This document shows positions 62,044-64,000 of a DNA stretch of 64,000 bases, one piece after another. A program made the translations under genes and the position numbers. The stretch spans positions 89,838,001-89,902,000 of the forward strand of contig OZ231126.1 of assembly GCA_965153355.1 (NCBI GenBank). The letters are read 5' to 3'. A model generated the notes under the pieces. It did no database searches, was not told where the DNA came from, and saw nothing but the letters and a program-made list of their open reading frames with translations. Numbering within the stretch: the stretch's first letter is position 1; the number at the start of each line of letters is the position of its first letter. The DNA is from Flaccisagitta enflata. Its lineage: Eukaryota > Chaetognatha > Sagittoidea > Aphragmophora.

Positions 62044-62260
62044 AACAAGGCTGGATACACGGCTACCCCTGTCGCGTGCGAGTGGGCAGGGGCCATTTTT
62101 GAGGTCACTTCATCATTTGGGCAGGAGCAGTGAGGCCAAAGACTGCTAAAACCCCAAAAAAGTAAAGTGTGATGGACGGACCAACAGACAGACAGACGGA
62201 CTGACCGACGGACGGACCGACAAAGCGGGGTGTAGAATCGCGTAGCACGTGACTTAAAAC
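62044..62260 (-). repeat. Complete HCM element
   Basis: AACAAGGCTGGATACACGGC, CCTGTCGCGTGCGAGTGGGC, TTTGGGCAGGAGCAGTG, AAAAAAGTAAAGTGTGATGG, GACGGACTGACCGACGGACG, CAAAGCGGGGTGTAGA, hairpin ATCGCG-TAGCA-CGTGAC with one wobble and one mismatch. The far-end GTCGCGTGC corresponds to the hairpin arm GCACGTGAC with one difference. Confidence 0.8.
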
Positions 62261-62554
62261 AGAAAGAGAGAACCTCTGTACGCATTTTAGTCATGAAGAC
62301 AGATTTTTTTATTTTTCGACTATCTTGAGGAAATGTAAGCCTTAGGTCAAAGTGTCTAGACTCGCGCTGGTGGATTTTTTGCATCCCTGCCCCTACCGAA
62401 TGAACAAAACGGTTTTTTTGCAAAACTGGCCCTGTCCACCCGCATGCGATTAAAGGCTCCGACCAGTTTTCTCTTCCATTCTCCTCTTTTTATGCCTCAT
62501 GTGCTTGTCCCCGCTTTGTCGATAAGATGCAATTATGTGAGTACATTCGTTTTT

Positions 62555-63071
62555 GGGCAGCGGCCTCGAAGGGGACAAAGTCCTGTAGAACACATGGGGA
62601 CTTTCGTTTGTCCGTTCATTCTTCCGTTTGTCCGTTCATCCGTCCGTGTGTCCCCCCCAGGCCCTCTCAGGCCTGAAATCTGCCCTCTCAGGCCTAAAAT
62701 CTGCCCTCTCGGGCGTGAAATCTGCCCTCTCAGGCCTTGAATCTGCCCTCTCTGGCCTGAAATTTGCCCTTTCAGACCTGTAGCCTGTCCTCTCAGGCCA
62801 AAAATCTGCACTCCCAGGCCTGAAATTTGCCCTCTCAGATTCAAGGCCTGTGAGGCTGGAGAGGGCAGATTTAAGGCCTGAGAGGGCCAGGGAGGGGCAT
62901 ACGGATGGACGGACGGACGGACAGACGGATGGACGGACGAAAGTCCCCCTGTGTTCTTCAGGACTTCGTCCCCTTCAGAGGCCGCTGCCCTGCCTCTCAT
63001 TCCAATTTATAACCATGCAAAGCAGGGCAACGGGTATCGCTGACCACGTATTGCCCCACGGCGACCTGTTT
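62555..63071. mobile_element. FB element with palindromic GGCCTGAAATCTGCC array
   Basis: The left arm is GGGCAGCGGCCTCGAAGGGG, ACAAAGTCCTGTAGAACACA, then TTTGTCCGTTCATTC. The array (62655-62885) flips near 62840. The right arm has the GACGGACGGACGGACAGACG tract, GTCCCCCTGTGTTCTTCAGG, ACTTCGTCCCCTTCAGAGG, CCGCTGCCCTGC, GGGCAACGGGTATCGCTGAC, ACGGCGACCTGTTT. Confidence 0.85.
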
Positions 63072-63250
63072 CCCCTCAATCTCCCGCTCTTCGTCTGCAC
63101 CTACCCGTCATTTCGTCTGTGGTCATATAAACCAAGCACTTAGCCTAGCATATACGAGCTGACATTGTCCATACTCTGCTCTTGTCCGTCCCTGTGTTTA
63201 CTTGTTTACTTGGCAGTCCTTATTCTTGTCCGTGTCTTCCTCGCGGTCGC

Positions 63251-63548
<298 letters not shown>

Positions 63549-63678
63549 CTTTCCGCTCTGTTTCCCCATTCCTATCACTCTTTCTCGTTTTACCCCTCAG
63601 AGTCCCCATGTCAAGTTTTAGTACTACAGAAGGAAAGTGGATTCCCGAGCACAAAGAAAATGAACCGAGGAAGATGAT

Positions 63679-63680
<2 letters not shown>

Positions 63681-63731
<51 letters not shown>
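63681..63731. repeat. (GA)n microsatellite
   Basis: About 50 bases of pure GA. Confidence 0.95.
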
Positions 63732-63734
<3 letters not shown>

Positions 63735-63761
63735 GTATTCCTCTTTTTAAACGTTGCCGAG

Positions 63762-63895
63762 TTAATGTGTCGGTCGGTCGGTCCATCCGTCCGTTGCATT
63801 TTTAGATGCGTCCTCGCATCTCTATAAGAGGGTTTGTCCGTCCGTCCGTCGGTCCGTCCGTCCGTCCGTCCGTCCGTCCGTTACGCCTGTGCAAA
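63762..63895 (+). repeat. HCM variant with GATGCG hairpin
   Basis: A GTCGGTCGGTCGGTCC tract leads into TTTTTAGATGCG-TCCT-CGCATC, then TCTATAAGAGGGTTTGTCCG and a long CCGTCCGTCCGTCC run (63836-63880). The stem differs from GTCGCG/CGCGAC at two positions on both sides yet still pairs fully. CTATAAGAG matches the minus copies at 7860 and 37260. Confidence 0.8.
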
Positions 63896-64000
63896 AACCG
63901 CGGTTTTCGGCCGTTTTCGGCCACGACGAGATCCTACACTGAATCTACTGCGAGACAAACATGATTTGAGAGCCTCCATTACTACACTTGTGGTTCCATC

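Overview
This window looks like intergenic, repeat-saturated DNA from a metazoan, most plausibly an invertebrate. The evidence is very long (GA)n, (CT)n, (CA)n, (AAC)n and (ATC)n microsatellites, internal TTAGGG/CCCTAA arrays, decayed non-LTR retrotransposons, a tRNA-headed SINE-like element and many MITE-like palindromes. I cannot name the species. I see no complete host gene, rRNA or CRISPR array. Most open frames here are translations of simple repeats (SLSLSL, RERERE, THTHTH, NNNNN). Two non-repetitive open frames (58379-58593 + and 37539-37873 -) are kept only as weak exon candidates.

Two dispersed families recur throughout. I call the first HCM (hairpin-CCGN-microsatellite): a terminal perfect hairpin such as GTCGCG-NNNN-CGCGAC, then CTCTACACC or CTCTATAAG, then a CCGT/CGGT-type microsatellite, then a conserved block ending GTGTATCCGGCCTTGTT. 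About 20 copies or fragments lie on both strands. The + orientation is used for hairpin first. The second, FB (foldback), has long inverted arms containing GGGCAGCGGCCCCGAAGGGG. The arms flank a minisatellite of CTCAGGCCT-like units.

Layout. 1-5.7 kb: degenerate minisatellites, (GA)n and a purine tract. 6-10.5 kb: two related MITEs of about 600 bp with CACTA/CACTG ends, one inserted in a broken retrotransposon that carries a restriction-like endonuclease region. 10.8-14.1 kb: HCM and FB cluster. 14.9-18.1 kb: large (TG)n/(CT)n and internal telomeric repeats. 18.6-25 kb: ACATACTT array, three FB elements and a broken CR1/Jockey-like reverse transcriptase split by (TA)n. 25.9-29.8 kb: shuffled local duplications and an in-frame 81-bp minisatellite. 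30.4-31.7 kb: 71-bp minisatellite. 31.85-40.66 kb: a palindromic structure of about 8.8 kb whose arms are inverted arrays of a ~146-bp AT-rich satellite. 41.3-47.4 kb: CAA-type microsatellites and a 92-bp bipartite satellite. 47.45-51.56 kb: a palindrome of about 4.1 kb with TA flanks. 52-57.7 kb: HCM, MITE, 14-bp and 9/10-bp arrays and (ATC)n. 58.3-64 kb: candidate exon, a hAT-like MITE with a perfect 8-bp target duplication, an adjacent TA-flanked MITE, a composite SINE with a 12-bp target duplication, one more FB and HCM copies.

The main biological signal is a landscape built by non-autonomous palindromic elements. The most interesting part is that HCM hairpin arms, and a matching subterminal segment at the other end, change together between copies. 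That pattern is expected if a transposition machinery reads the structure, as in Helitron/Helentron-type elements.
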